Source: Limnohabitans curvus | GTDB lineage: Bacteria > Pseudomonadota > Gammaproteobacteria > Burkholderiales > Burkholderiaceae_C | NCBI RefSeq assembly: GCF_003063475.1 | Contig: NZ_NESP01000001.1 | Location: forward strand, 2,604,001 to 2,668,000 | Length of the DNA stretch: 64,000 bases | Reading direction: 5' to 3' | Shown here: positions 30,087-39,584 of the stretch, one piece after another | How positions within the stretch are numbered: the stretch's first letter is position 1 | How the letters are laid out: every line of letters begins with the position of its first letter | Notes under the pieces: generated by a model | Database searches by the model: none | Told to the model about the DNA's origin: nothing | Seen by the model: the letters and a program-made list of their open reading frames with translations, nothing else | Made by a program: the position numbers and the translations under genes

Positions 30087-31418
30087 ATGACACGTAAATA
30101 TTTCGGCACAGACGGCATTCGCGGCACCGTGGGCCAAGCCCCCATTACCCCTGACTTTGTGCTGCGTTTGGCCCACGCCGTCGGCCGTGTACTCAAACAA
30201 ACCGAAGCACATCCCACGGTGTTGATTGGCAAAGACACCCGTATCTCTGGTTATATGTTGGAGTCGGCCTTAGAGTCTGGCTTTAACTCGGCGGGTGTCA
30301 ATGTGGTGTTGCTCGGCCCTTTGCCCACGCCTGGTGTTGCCTATCTCACACGCGCACAACGCGCGAGCCTTGGCGTGGTCATCAGTGCCAGCCACAACCC
30401 GTTTGCAGACAACGGCATCAAGTTCTTCAGTGCGCAAGGCAACAAGCTCAGTGACGCATGGGAGCTGGCTGTCGAAGCCGCATTGGACGAAGCGCCTGTG
30501 TGGGCTGACTCCGCAAACTTAGGAAAAACCAAACGTTTGGACGATGCCGCTGGTCGTTACATCGAGTTTTGTAAGAGCACTTTTTCGAACGACCTCACGC
30601 TCAAAGGTTTGAAAATTGTGGTGGATGCGGCGCATGGTGCGGCGTATCACATTGCCCCCAAAGTCTTCCACGAGTTAGGTGCAGAGGTGATTGCCATTGG
30701 TTGCAGCCCTGACGGGTTGAACATCAACCACGAGGTAGGTGCCACGCACCCTGAGGCGTTGGTGCAGGCGGTCAAAGCCAACCATGCTGACTTTGGCGTT
30801 GCGCTTGATGGCGATGCGGACCGCTTGCAAATGGTCGATGCCCAAGGCCGCTTGTACAACGGCGACGAACTGTTGTACTTAATGGCCGATGACCGCTTGG
30901 CGAATGACGAAGTGCTGCCTGGTGTGGTGGGCACCCTGATGACCAACATGGCCGTTGAAGTCGCCTTGAAAAAACGTGGTGTGCAGTTTGTGCGCGCCAA
31001 GGTGGGTGACCGCTATGTTCTGGAAGAACTGGCCAAACACCAATGGATTTTGGGGGGCGAAGGCTCAGGCCATTTGTTGGCTTTGGACAAGCACACCACA
31101 GGCGATGGTTTGGTGAGTGCGTTACAGATTTTGCAAACCTGCGTGCGCAGTGGCCGTGCGATGGCGGATTTGCTCAAGGATGTGACGCTGTTCCCGCAAA
31201 CCCTGATCAATGTGCGTTTGCGCCCCGGCCAAGACTGGCAATCGAATGCCCGCATGAAAGAAGAAGTGCAAAAGGCCGAGGCCGAGTTGGGCGATACAGG
31301 CCGCGTGCTGATTCGTGCCAGTGGCACCGAGCCCTTGGTGCGTGTCATGGTCGAGGCGCGTGATGAAGCGCAAGCCCATGCTTGCGCCAAGCGCATCGCC
31401 GATACCTTGTCAGCTTAA
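30087..31418 (+). CDS. glmM: Phosphoglucosamine mutase
   Basis: GlmM converts glucosamine-6-P to glucosamine-1-P on the way to UDP-GlcNAc for peptidoglycan and lipid A. The 443-residue product starts [20 protein letters not shown]. The phosphoserine site is [16 protein letters not shown] with Ser102. The metal loop [13 protein letters not shown] and the sugar loop [11 protein letters not shown] follow. The C-terminal domain has [15 protein letters not shown]. It follows folP after 51 bases. Its stop overlaps, tail to tail, the ArsC-like gene on the minus strand. Confidence 0.98.
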   Translation: MTRKYFGTDGIRGTVGQAPITPDFVLRLAHAVGRVLKQTEAHPTVLIGKDTRISGYMLESALESGFNSAGVNVVLLGPLPTPGVAYLTRAQRASLGVVISASHNPFADNGIKFFSAQGNKLSDAWELAVEAALDEAPVWADSANLGKTKRLDDAAGRYIEFCKSTFSNDLTLKGLKIVVDAAHGAAYHIAPKVFHELGAEVIAIGCSPDGLNINHEVGATHPEALVQAVKANHADFGVALDGDADRLQMVDAQGRLYNGDELLYLMADDRLANDEVLPGVVGTLMTNMAVEVALKKRGVQFVRAKVGDRYVLEELAKHQWILGGEGSGHLLALDKHTTGDGLVSALQILQTCVRSGRAMADLLKDVTLFPQTLINVRLRPGQDWQSNARMKEEVQKAEAELGDTGRVLIRASGTEPLVRVMVEARDEAQAHACAKRIADTLSA

Positions 31419-31786
31419 GGCGTAGGCAAGATATCGAGCACCAGCTCTGGCGGACGACACAGGCGTGTGCCTTTTGGGGTGATGATGACGGGGCGGTTCA
31501 TCAAAATGGGATGCGCCAGCATGGCATCCACCAGCGCGTCTTCGCTGAGGCGGGGGTTCTCCAAACCCAGTTCGCTATAAACAACTTCTTTGCTGCGCAC
31601 CAATGCCCGTGCAGAGCCGCCCGTGGCTTGGATGATGGCTTGCAACTCTGGGCGCGTGGGCGGTGTTTTCAAATACAAAACGACCTCGGGCTCATGTCCA
31701 TGTGCGCGAATCAGTGCCAACGCGTTGCGTGAGTTACTGCATTTTGGGTTGTGGTAAATCTTGATGCTGTGCATAGGTTTCTTCAT
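31415..31786 (-). CDS. ArsC-family arsenate reductase-like protein
   Basis: This is a thioredoxin-fold protein of the glutaredoxin-coupled ArsC/YffB family, 123 residues from ATG 31786, which overlaps the MATE stop (ATGA). The active-site Cys is in [17 protein letters not shown] (Cys16). [13 protein letters not shown] and the C-terminal [20 protein letters not shown] contain the arginine-proline region expected for oxyanion binding. No arsR or arsB lies nearby, so a true arsenic role is not supported by context. It could be a stand-alone oxidoreductase of the same fold. Confidence 0.85.
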   Translation of the reverse strand: MKKPMHSIKIYHNPKCSNSRNALALIRAHGHEPEVVLYLKTPPTRPELQAIIQATGGSARALVRSKEVVYSELGLENPRLSEDALVDAMLAHPILMNRPVIITPKGTRLCRPPELVLDILPTP

Positions 31787-33165
31787 GCAATGTCTGGCGT
31801 GTGTGTCTTTGGCTGACGATAGGCGGCACGCCACAACACGGGTAATAAAACAGCGACAGTGACATACAACGCCAAGCTGCCTGTTTGCCAAAACGCAATG
31901 GGTGACTGCGGTGCCAGCCATGGCAAACCCGACAAATCAATGTCCGCACCATAGGCCACCTCATAGCCACCAGCCAAGCCTAAGCCCCACAGCAAAACGG
32001 TGTAGGTGATGAGCGGCAGCACGGTGATGCCATAGCAACGCAGCGTGAACACGGTAAAGACTTGAACTGCATCGGCCACGTGGTAAATCATGAGCCACAA
32101 CAGCAAAGTAGCGGCAAGCGTCGCGACCTCAGGCGATTGTGTGTAAAGGCTGGCAATGGCCTCACGCTGCCAACCGATCAGGGCAGCCAAGCCTAGGCCG
32201 AGCAACAAAATCAAACCGAGGCCTGCGCGCAAAGCGTGTCGCGCGCGATGTATCTGTCCTGCGCCAATCCAATAGCTCACACGTGAGCTGCTGGCAATGG
32301 AGAGCGAGAGGGGAACCATGTAAAGCACAGCGGTCATGTTTGACACAATTTGATGGCTCGCTGTGGCCACCACGCCCAAGCGTGCAATGAACAAAGACAT
32401 CAGGGTGAACGATGTGACTTCTACGCCAATTGCCAGTCCACTGGGCAAGCCCAGTCGCACAAAGCGAAGCAGGGTGGTTGCGTGGGGGCTTTCCATGGGT
32501 GCCCAGATGCGGTAGGGCTTGTAGAAGTCTTGGGTGCGCAGCAACCACAAGGCCAGGCCCAGCATCATCAGCATCACAGCCAAGGTAGCCCATGCGCATC
32601 CGGCTAAACCCAGCGGAGGCAAAACACCCGGAATGCCCAAAACCAGGGCAATCGACAAAGGCACTTTCACGGCCAAGGCCCCCACCTGCACCCACGTGAC
32701 CAATTTGGGCTTGCCCAAGCTTTGATTCAAGGTGCTGTACATGCGAAATAGCAAGGAGGCGGGTAGTCCAAAGGCCACGATGTTGAGGTAGCCGCGGACC
32801 TCTTCTTGCAAATCAGATGGCACTTGCGTCCAGTTGAGCAAAGGCCCCGGGCAAAACAAAGCCCACATGCCAATCGCCGCAGTGAAGGCACACAGGTACA
32901 GCGCCTGCCGTACGGATCGACCGACTTCTGCATGCCGTTGTGCACCATGTAATTCAGCCCACACGGGTAACAAGGCTTGCAGCATGCCCATGAGGGAAAT
33001 ATGAACGGTCACGTAAGTCGCGGCGGCCACCGCAAGCGCTGCCAACGCGGTGTCTGCGAAATGGCCGGCCACCAAGGTGTCTGTGATGCTGAAGGCCATG
33101 ACAGCCAGCTGACCGACCATCACAGTGCCAGCGTGCCGCATGATGGTGGCTCGTTCGGTGCTCAT
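31783..33165 (-). CDS. MATE family multidrug/sodium antiporter
   Basis: This inner-membrane exporter has 460 residues and about 12 membrane segments in two homologous halves. The N-terminus has HAGTVMVGQLAVMAFSITDT and the middle has PSGLAIGVEVTSFTLMSLFI, both typical of NorM-like MATE proteins. Exported compounds cannot be told from sequence. The gene lies between the large membrane glycosyltransferase-like gene (7 bases upstream) and the ArsC-like gene (four-base overlap). The three probably form one transcript. Confidence 0.9.
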   Translation of the reverse strand: MSTERATIMRHAGTVMVGQLAVMAFSITDTLVAGHFADTALAALAVAAATYVTVHISLMGMLQALLPVWAELHGAQRHAEVGRSVRQALYLCAFTAAIGMWALFCPGPLLNWTQVPSDLQEEVRGYLNIVAFGLPASLLFRMYSTLNQSLGKPKLVTWVQVGALAVKVPLSIALVLGIPGVLPPLGLAGCAWATLAVMLMMLGLALWLLRTQDFYKPYRIWAPMESPHATTLLRFVRLGLPSGLAIGVEVTSFTLMSLFIARLGVVATASHQIVSNMTAVLYMVPLSLSIASSSRVSYWIGAGQIHRARHALRAGLGLILLLGLGLAALIGWQREAIASLYTQSPEVATLAATLLLWLMIYHVADAVQVFTVFTLRCYGITVLPLITYTVLLWGLGLAGGYEVAYGADIDLSGLPWLAPQSPIAFWQTGSLALYVTVAVLLPVLWRAAYRQPKTHTPDIA

Positions 33166-33172
33166 CGCGCCA

Positions 33173-34903
33173 TCACGGTTGACGGCGGTGATACAGCGTC
33201 ACATCTTCGTTGTTGTCAGAGGGGCGACGAATGGTCCGCACGCGGGTCCATTCATTCAGGCGAACCACATTGCCTAAATCAGGGCGCAAGTCGTTGTCGA
33301 CCAACAGCCATGGGCAAGTGCTTTGTTGTGCGATGGACGTGATTTCAGCGGGCTTCACGTCAAAGCCACCGTGGTAATGAAAAGCGGTCATCTGACCCAC
33401 ATCCAGTCCGTAGCTCAGCAAGCAAACGTCTCGTGCTTCACGCGCTTCTTGTTTGGCCATCACCCCTTGAATCTGTTGAACCCAGGGTTTGTAGCTGCGC
33501 GCATAGTCCAGCAGTGGCAGCCACAACGTCAGTAGCAGCAGCCAGCACAGTGCAGCGCCCCCCGCGGGCAGCACCAAGCTCTTCCATAGGGCATGGCGGT
33601 GTTTGGCTGTGCGCCACATGACCAGCCAAACCCACACGGCCGTCGCTGCGAGAGCCACGATGAAAGCGATCCACCCAAAGCTGGGCTCAAAGCCTGGAAA
33701 CAACCGTGCGACGTTGGCTGCGGGCTGTGCGGGCCATCCCGTTTGCATGGCAATCCAGATGACCCAAATGATGAAGGCACAGCCAGAGAAAAACAGCAGG
33801 GTGAACCAGTCAATCAATGCCGCGACGCTGCGACGCAGCGTTGGCAAAGCAAACGCGGCCAGGGTTGCAAATGCAGGCAGAGCCAGCAGCAAAGTTTGGT
33901 CTGATGATTGGGTCAGCATGGCCGTGCTCACCGTCAGCGCTATGAACCACATGGGAAGCACCAAGTGGCGGCTCCAATGCAAGCTTGTCCATTGACGACG
34001 CCAGCGCCAGACGGTCCAAATGGCCAAAGGCCACGCTGGCCACGTGAACCAAGCAAGCAGCCGCAGCAGATTGCGCCAAGCTTGCCAATCGTTGTGCAGG
34101 GGCAGCAGGCGCCAATGCCAGACCTCCAGTGCGGTGGCTACGCCTGCCACGCACAAGCCCATGGCCAACAGCCAAAGTGCGTGCTGGCGACCGGTTTGCG
34201 GTGATGTGCTTTCGCGATCCAATACACATAGGAAACCACTGCCGATGGCCATCAGCACTGCAAGGCTGGGAGCGCCGCTTAAACACAAACCCAGCAACCC
34301 GATACTGAGGGCGCTTAAGCTGTAACGTGGGTGGTAAGGCAACGCCGCCACACCGTAAAACGCACAACTGACAAATGCCAGCTGCGTCAAGATGGGACTG
34401 GCTTCGTGAGAAAGAAGTGTCAAGCCTAGGCAGGCGATCAGTGCGAGTACAGCACCGTCTGCAATGGTGCGCGCATAGTCTTTGGGTTTGGCTTCGCCGC
34501 CAAAGGCAAAGGGCACGGGCTGGGCTTGTGGGCTCAAGGCCAAGTAATACACGCCATGCCAGGTACTGGTCAACGTCAGTCCCAGAAGCAATGCAAAAGG
34601 AATGCGCGCTGCAAATCCTGCCGACAGCCAGCTGGGTGCCATTTGGATGGCCCAAGCGCCCAACCAATAGGGAAGCAAGGCATCCAGCTCGGGTGTTTGC
34701 CCCCAGACGCTGGGGTTGAACCAGTCGCTGGCACCTTCAGCCAGTGCGAGCATGTGACCAAAGGCTGTGAACTCATTGCCTTTCCAAGGTTCGCGGCCAA
34801 ACAAGCCGGGCAGCACATAGGCGGCGCAGAACAGCCATAGGGCAATGCGCGGCAGGCGTCGCACGGCACTCTGAGGAACGATGGCGGGGGTAGGTTGAGT
34901 CAC
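33173..34903 (-). CDS. Large polytopic membrane protein, ArnT/PMT glycosyltransferase-like
   Basis: The 576-residue product has a short cytoplasmic N-terminus, then about 12 membrane segments and a soluble C-terminal domain of about 110 residues. LPGLFGREPWKGNEFTAFGH near residue 32 resembles the GRDPWxxDE loop of ArnT-type glycosyltransferases (GT-C fold, lipid-linked sugar donors), but here the second acidic residue pattern differs. No aminoarabinose genes are adjacent. I call it GT-C-like with moderate confidence. It starts 12 bases after the rpmE2 terminator and is followed by the MATE gene. Confidence 0.65.
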   Translation of the reverse strand: MTQPTPAIVPQSAVRRLPRIALWLFCAAYVLPGLFGREPWKGNEFTAFGHMLALAEGASDWFNPSVWGQTPELDALLPYWLGAWAIQMAPSWLSAGFAARIPFALLLGLTLTSTWHGVYYLALSPQAQPVPFAFGGEAKPKDYARTIADGAVLALIACLGLTLLSHEASPILTQLAFVSCAFYGVAALPYHPRYSLSALSIGLLGLCLSGAPSLAVLMAIGSGFLCVLDRESTSPQTGRQHALWLLAMGLCVAGVATALEVWHWRLLPLHNDWQAWRNLLRLLAWFTWPAWPLAIWTVWRWRRQWTSLHWSRHLVLPMWFIALTVSTAMLTQSSDQTLLLALPAFATLAAFALPTLRRSVAALIDWFTLLFFSGCAFIIWVIWIAMQTGWPAQPAANVARLFPGFEPSFGWIAFIVALAATAVWVWLVMWRTAKHRHALWKSLVLPAGGAALCWLLLLTLWLPLLDYARSYKPWVQQIQGVMAKQEAREARDVCLLSYGLDVGQMTAFHYHGGFDVKPAEITSIAQQSTCPWLLVDNDLRPDLGNVVRLNEWTRVRTIRRPSDNNEDVTLYHRRQP

Positions 34904-34914
34904 AGCTTTGAAAT

Positions 34915-34948
34915 AAAAAAGGCAGCGCGGAGAGCCGGGCTGCCTTTT
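34915..34948 (-). terminator. Hairpin terminator after rpmE2
   Basis: On the minus strand AAAAGGCAGC pairs with GCTGCCTTTT around a 12-base loop, and a T-rich stretch follows, 19 bases after the rpmE2 stop. Confidence 0.8.
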
Positions 34949-34966
34949 GAGAAGTAAGCGTGTTGC

Positions 34967-35224
34967 TTACTTGGCGGCAGTTTTGCCGTACTTGTTGCGG
35001 AAGCGCTCGACGCGGCCGCCCATGTTGTCCACAGATTTTTGTGTGCCTGTGTAGAAGGGGTGTGACTCGCTGGTGGTATCCAGCTTGTACAACGGCAGTT
35101 CGCGGCCGTCTTCCATCTTGATCATTTCTTTTGTGCTGGCGCATGAGCGCGTCACAAATTTGAAACCGTTAGACATATCCATGAAACAGATTTCACGGTA
35201 GTTAGGGTGAATGCCTTCTTTCAT
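34967..35224 (-). CDS. rpmE2: 50S ribosomal protein L31, type B
   Basis: This is the zinc-independent form of L31. The 85-residue product from ATG 35224 has AAGGA upstream; the frame is open 30 bases further but without a ribosome binding site. It begins [15 protein letters not shown] and ends [15 protein letters not shown]. The two CxxC zinc pairs of type A L31 are absent, leaving isolated cysteines, which defines the B (C-minus) type. CATAAT on the minus strand (35292-35297) is a possible -10. No Zur site is recognised. Confidence 0.95.
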   Translation of the reverse strand: MKEGIHPNYREICFMDMSNGFKFVTRSCASTKEMIKMEDGRELPLYKLDTTSESHPFYTGTQKSVDNMGGRVERFRNKYGKTAAK

Positions 35225-35315
35225 CGCTTTTCCTTGAGCAGCTGCGGTAGCCACGCCGACCTATTTCGACACACTTTCCGCAAAACGCGTCATTATGCCA
35301 CGAAAGAAAGGTCTT

Positions 35316-36221
35316 TTACCGCAAAACACCCAAGGCAAATGGCAAGCTCAGCATGCCTAACACGGTCGACAAGGTCACCAAACCAGCCACAAAAGCCCCG
35401 TTGTAGCCCATGCGGGCTGCCAGCACATAGCAGCTCGACGCGGTGGGCAGTGCCGAGAAGGCCAGTAGAACGCTGGTTTGGGTCTTGTCTAGCTCAAACA
35501 TGGCTGCCAGCCAACAAGCCAGCAGAGGGGTGAGTAAATGGCGCACGGTCAAAAGGGAGATGGCCAAACTTTTGGCTTTCATCAAGTGGCCAAATTGCAT
35601 GCCTGCACCCGCAGCCATCAAACCCAAAGCCAGGGACGCAGCGCCAATGCGTTGCAGTGTGGGCTCCGTCCAGCTTGGGATGTGCAGACCCACAATATTG
35701 GCCAGCAGTCCCAACCCGGTCGCCAAAATCAAGGGGTTGCGAATCAGTTCGCGCCCAAAGCTGCGTTGGGCGTGGCGCGCCATGGGCCACACGGCTGCCA
35801 CGTTGAACAACGGCACGCAAACGCCAATCAGCACCGCAATCAACAACAAGGCTTGCGGGCCTGCAATGCGTTCTGCCAAAGCCAATGCGATGAAGGAGTT
35901 GAAACGAAAAGCGACTTGCGCACTGGCCGCGTGCAAGCGTGTGTCAATGTGCTTGCGCAAAAACGGCAGTTTCGGGATGGCATATGACAGGCCAATGCTG
36001 CTGAGCCCCAGCACCAAGCCCGCCATGATGAGATGGGAGGCCGCTTGCAAATCCAAGGGCGTGCGCACGATGGAGTGAAACAGCAAGACGGGGAACAAAA
36101 AGAAATAAACCAAGCTCTCGACTTGCTCCCACACGGTGCGATTGAGTGCCGTGTATTTGCATACTAAATAGCCACAGAGGATGAGCGAAAAGTCAGGAAA
36201 GAGGAGTTGAGCGTAATTCAC
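35316..36221 (-). CDS. AEC family transporter (auxin efflux carrier-like)
   Basis: This 301-residue carrier has about ten membrane segments. The N-terminal half includes FPDFSLILCGYLVCKYTALN and the C-terminal half ASSCYVLAARMGYNGAFVAG, the latter a strong mark of the AEC family, whose bacterial members move malonate, malate or other organic acids. The substrate is not evident. It is divergent from the TctC-type binding protein, with 99 bases between them, suggesting that both may handle organic acids. Confidence 0.85.
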   Translation of the reverse strand: MNYAQLLFPDFSLILCGYLVCKYTALNRTVWEQVESLVYFFLFPVLLFHSIVRTPLDLQAASHLIMAGLVLGLSSIGLSYAIPKLPFLRKHIDTRLHAASAQVAFRFNSFIALALAERIAGPQALLLIAVLIGVCVPLFNVAAVWPMARHAQRSFGRELIRNPLILATGLGLLANIVGLHIPSWTEPTLQRIGAASLALGLMAAGAGMQFGHLMKAKSLAISLLTVRHLLTPLLACWLAAMFELDKTQTSVLLAFSALPTASSCYVLAARMGYNGAFVAGLVTLSTVLGMLSLPFALGVLR

Positions 36222-36320
36222 GCGACAGAGAATAACCGTACTTGAATTCTTGAGTCTTCTTAAAGCGTTTAGGATTGAACGACAGGTCTTTTGATTGAAT
36301 CGTGATTAGGAGAAATATCC

Positions 36321-37283
36321 ATGCACCGTCGTCATTGTTTTGCGCTGTCTCTTTTTGCCATAGCTGGTTCAGCCTTTGCGCAAGGTTTTCCAAATAAGGC
36401 AATTCAATTGCAAGTGCCCTTCGCCCCGGGCGGTACGACGGACATCATTGCCCGCACCATTGCCGACCCTTTGGGTAAAGCGCTTGGCCAAACCGTGGTG
36501 GTGGTCAACAAAGCCGGCGGGGGTGGCGTGGTCGGTGCGAACGAAACAGCCAAAGCTGCGCCAGACGGTTATTCGCTGGGCATGGCCACTGTGTCCACAA
36601 CCGCGGCCAATCCCGCCATCAACGCCAAGATCCCCTACAACCCGCTCACAGATTTTTCGCCCATCATCAACGTGGCGGCAACGCCCAACATCATTGCGGT
36701 GCATCCAAGCTTCCCGGCTACGGATTACAAAGGTTTTGTGGCCGAGGTGAAACGTTCGCCTGGCAAGTATTCGTATTCATCTTCTGGCACAGGCGGCATT
36801 GGCCACTTGCAGATGGAGCTGTACAAAAACTTGAGCAGCATATTTGTGACGCACATCCCTTATCGGGGTGCAGGCCCTGCTTTGAACGACACAGTGGCCG
36901 GTCAAGTGCCGATGATTTTTGATAACTTGCCATCGGCTTTGCCCTTCATCAAAGACAACCGCTTGGTACCCATCGTGGTGGCCGCACCGCAACGTTTGGC
37001 CGTGTTGCCCAATGTGCCCACGTTCAAAGAAATCGGATTAGAGCCAGTGAACCGCATGGCTTTTTATGGCATCTATGGCCCTAAAGGTATGCCCAAAGAC
37101 GTTGTGGACAAAATCAACGCAGGGGTGCGTAAAGCGTTGGAAGATCCTGCCGTACGCAAGCGCATTGAAGATACAGGCTCACTCATCGTGGCCAATACGC
37201 CTGAGCAATTTGCCGCGCAAATCAAGGCTGAGTATGAGGTTTACAAACGCGTGGTGGTCGAACAAAAACTCACCTTGGATTGA
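36321..37283 (+). CDS. TctC/Bug family periplasmic substrate-binding protein
   Basis: This 320-residue periplasmic binding protein of tripartite tricarboxylate transporter (TTT) type starts at ATG 36321 with AGGAG upstream. A signal peptide of about 20 residues ([20 protein letters not shown]) is cleaved before [20 protein letters not shown], a typical Bug N-terminus. [20 protein letters not shown] and [16 protein letters not shown] belong to the ligand-binding loops. No TctA or TctB membrane gene is adjacent, so it is one of the many orphan Bug proteins of betaproteobacteria. The last bases overlap the xerD start. Confidence 0.92.
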   Translation: MHRRHCFALSLFAIAGSAFAQGFPNKAIQLQVPFAPGGTTDIIARTIADPLGKALGQTVVVVNKAGGGGVVGANETAKAAPDGYSLGMATVSTTAANPAINAKIPYNPLTDFSPIINVAATPNIIAVHPSFPATDYKGFVAEVKRSPGKYSYSSSGTGGIGHLQMELYKNLSSIFVTHIPYRGAGPALNDTVAGQVPMIFDNLPSALPFIKDNRLVPIVVAAPQRLAVLPNVPTFKEIGLEPVNRMAFYGIYGPKGMPKDVVDKINAGVRKALEDPAVRKRIEDTGSLIVANTPEQFAAQIKAEYEVYKRVVVEQKLTLD

Positions 37284-38206
37284 GCGCATTGATTGCCATC
37301 GCGGCGTCTGCACCAGACGCCAACATTGACATCTTCATTGATGCGCTCTGGTTAGAGCATGGTTTGGCGGCTAACAGCTTGGCCGCCTACCGTCGCGACT
37401 TGAATTTGTTGTCTGTCTGGCTTCAAGCCCAAGGTACGCATTTGTTGAATGCGCAAGAGTCAGACTTGCAGCAGTACTTTGCGCACCGCCACGCCGAGAC
37501 CAAGGCCACCAGCGCCAACCGTCGTTTGACGGTGTTCAAGCGCTTTTACCGCTGGGCTTTGCGAGAGCGTATGTTGGTGGCCGATCCAACGCTCAAATTG
37601 CTCACCGCCAAACAGCCCGTGCGTGCGCCCAAAAGTTTGACCGAGGCGCAAGTGGAAAGCTTGCTCAACGCACCTGATGTGGCTACCGGTTTAGGCATGC
37701 GTGACCGCGCCATGTTGGAGTTGATTTACGCCAGTGGCTTGCGCGTGAGCGAGTTAGTGGATCTCAAAACCTTGCATGTGAGTCTGAACGATGGCGTGCT
37801 GCGCATCATGGGCAAGGGCAGCAAAGAACGCTTGGTGCCGTTTGGTGAAGTGGCCCGCGATTGGCTGCAACGCTATTTGAGCGAAGCGCGCCCCGCGCTG
37901 TTAGCAGGCCACCAAACCGAAGCTTTGTTTGTGACGGTACGCGGCAAAAACGCAGGCGAGGCCATGACCCGCGCCATGTTTTGGCAGCTCATCAAGCGCT
38001 ACGCTTTACAAGCGCAAATCCGCGTGCCGATTTCACCGCACACCTTGCGCCATGCGTTTGCCACGCATTTGCTCAACCACGGTGCTGATTTACGTGCGGT
38101 GCAAATGCTGCTCGGCCATGCCGATATTTCCACCACCACTATTTACACGCACATCGCGCGTGAACGCTTGAAGAGCTTGCATGGTGCGCACCATCCGCGT
38201 GGTTGA
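37280..38206 (+). CDS. xerD: Site-specific tyrosine recombinase XerD
   Basis: XerD resolves chromosome dimers at dif together with XerC. The 308-residue product has an N-terminal SAM-like DNA-binding domain ([20 protein letters not shown]) and the catalytic domain with the full RKHRHY set: R155, K179 or K182, H254, R257, H280 and Y289 ([20 protein letters not shown], then IYTH). The start is TTG 37280, overlapping the tctC stop (TTGA). No other early start or clear ribosome site is seen. This is the housekeeping recombinase, not a sign of a mobile element: no attachment site or phage gene is near. Confidence 0.9.
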   Translation: MSALIAIAASAPDANIDIFIDALWLEHGLAANSLAAYRRDLNLLSVWLQAQGTHLLNAQESDLQQYFAHRHAETKATSANRRLTVFKRFYRWALRERMLVADPTLKLLTAKQPVRAPKSLTEAQVESLLNAPDVATGLGMRDRAMLELIYASGLRVSELVDLKTLHVSLNDGVLRIMGKGSKERLVPFGEVARDWLQRYLSEARPALLAGHQTEALFVTVRGKNAGEAMTRAMFWQLIKRYALQAQIRVPISPHTLRHAFATHLLNHGADLRAVQMLLGHADISTTTIYTHIARERLKSLHGAHHPRG

Positions 38207-38214
38207 CGGCGTAT

Positions 38215-39018
38215 TTATCCGCCTAACAAATAGTCCAGCTCAGCCTCTGTGAATCCTGCACGTTGACGGGCTTCTGTGTTGAAAGGCGGGCGCAACTTGG
38301 GTGCTTCATAGTGTCTGGTTAACTCGCGGTAATGCGCCACGGGGTCTAAGCCGCGCTGTTCGCATAACCACCGGTACCAATGGTTGCCAATCGCGACATG
38401 ACCCACTTCCTCTCGCAAGATGATGTCTAGAAAATCTGCTGTGCGTAGCGCATTGACCGTGTTGGCTTTGCGCAGTTTTGCTTGAATCAAGGGCGTGGCG
38501 TCTAGCCCGCGAGCCTCAAGGGTACGGGGCACCAGCGCCATGCGGGCCAGTACGTCGTCCGCTGTTTTTTGACACATGTGCCACATGCCATCGTGGGCAT
38601 CAAAGTCACCGTAGCGATGGCCCAGGCTTTGCAAGTGGGTGTGCAGCATCTCAAAGTGCTGCGACTCTTCATAAGCCACGCGCAGCCAGTCGGTGTAGTA
38701 GGGCTCGGGCATGTGAGGAAAGCGCCAAACCGCATCCAAGGCCAAGTTGATGGCGTTGAATTCGATGTGGCACACCGCATGCAGCAAAGCCGCCAAGCCT
38801 TCGGGGGTGAATGGTGTGCGCGTGGGCACATGTTTGGCTGGAATCAGGCGCGGCAGTGCCGGGCGACCGGGCAGCGTCTGGTGCGTTTCTTGGTGGAGCT
38901 GTTCATTGGGAGACAGCATGGCATCTTTTTGTGTCGCCCACAGCAGCTGAACCGCTTGAACTTTCTCAAGAGGGTCGCATATACACAGGGCAGTCAAGGC
39001 TAAACGGCGCAGGCTCAT
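38215..39018 (-). CDS. DUF455 ferritin-like protein
   Basis: This 267-residue helical protein belongs to the DUF455 family. Metal-ligand-like pairs appear in the right order for a ferritin-like four-helix bundle: HIEFNAINLALDAVWRFP, AYEESQHFEMLHTHLQSLGH and LREEVGHVAIGNHWYRWLC. This suggests a di-iron centre, but no function is known to me. It converges with xerD across 8 bases and is divergent from the gamma-carbonic-anhydrase-like gene, 41 bases apart. ATG 39018 is used; the hydrophobic N-terminus is short and not a clear signal peptide. Confidence 0.85.
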   Translation of the reverse strand: MSLRRLALTALCICDPLEKVQAVQLLWATQKDAMLSPNEQLHQETHQTLPGRPALPRLIPAKHVPTRTPFTPEGLAALLHAVCHIEFNAINLALDAVWRFPHMPEPYYTDWLRVAYEESQHFEMLHTHLQSLGHRYGDFDAHDGMWHMCQKTADDVLARMALVPRTLEARGLDATPLIQAKLRKANTVNALRTADFLDIILREEVGHVAIGNHWYRWLCEQRGLDPVAHYRELTRHYEAPKLRPPFNTEARQRAGFTEAELDYLLGG

Positions 39019-39059
39019 CCTTACAATTGTAGAAAACCAAAATCACGCAGGAGACTTTC

Positions 39060-39584
39060 ATGGCTGTTTACCAACTCGATGTGCTCACCCCTCAAATTGC
39101 TGATTCGGCTTGGGTTGCTGACAACGCCCAAGTCATAGGCGATGTACAGATGGCCCCCGACAGCAGTGTCTGGTTCAGCAGTGTGGTGCGTGGTGACACG
39201 GCCACGATCCGAATTGGGGAAGGCACCAACATCCAGGACGGCAGCGTGTTGCATGCGGATGTGGGTATGCCACTTACCCTTGGCAAGCATGTGACTGTGG
39301 GCCACATGGTTCAGCTGCACGGTTGCACGGTGGGCGATGAGTCGCTGATTGGGATTGGCGCCATCGTGCTCAACGGCGCGAAAATTGGAAAGAATTGCTT
39401 GGTGGGTGCGGGCTCGCTCGTGACCGAAGGCAAAGAGTTTCCAGATGGCTCCATGATTTTGGGCAGTCCAGCGAAGGTGGTGCGTCAGCTCACGCCTGAG
39501 CAAATTGAAGGGTTGCGCCGCAGTGCGCAGCACTATGTGAATAACAAAAACCGCTTCAAAACGGGTTTAAAGAAAATTGCTTGA
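39060..39584 (+). CDS. Gamma-carbonic anhydrase family protein (YrdA-like)
   Basis: This left-handed beta-helix protein has 174 residues. The family's zinc histidines are in VLHADVG and in VTVGHMVQLHGCTVGDE, and hexapeptide repeats run through IGIGAIVLNGAKIGKNCLVG. Members such as YrdA and PaaY-like proteins differ in whether they have carbonic anhydrase activity, so activity here is not assured. A GGAG site precedes ATG 39060. A TACAAT (39022-39027) is a possible -10. The stop overlaps the start of hslO, suggesting co-transcription. Confidence 0.9.
   Translation: MAVYQLDVLTPQIADSAWVADNAQVIGDVQMAPDSSVWFSSVVRGDTATIRIGEGTNIQDGSVLHADVGMPLTLGKHVTVGHMVQLHGCTVGDESLIGIGAIVLNGAKIGKNCLVGAGSLVTEGKEFPDGSMILGSPAKVVRQLTPEQIEGLRRSAQHYVNNKNRFKTGLKKIA

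Noticed and set aside
31415..31786. Arsenic resistance operon
   Set aside because: The ArsC-like gene stands alone with a MATE exporter; no arsR, arsB or acr3 is present.
37280..38206. Tyrosine recombinase as a sign of an integrated element
   Set aside because: Sequence and length fit housekeeping XerD. No attachment repeats, phage genes or compositional shift surround it.
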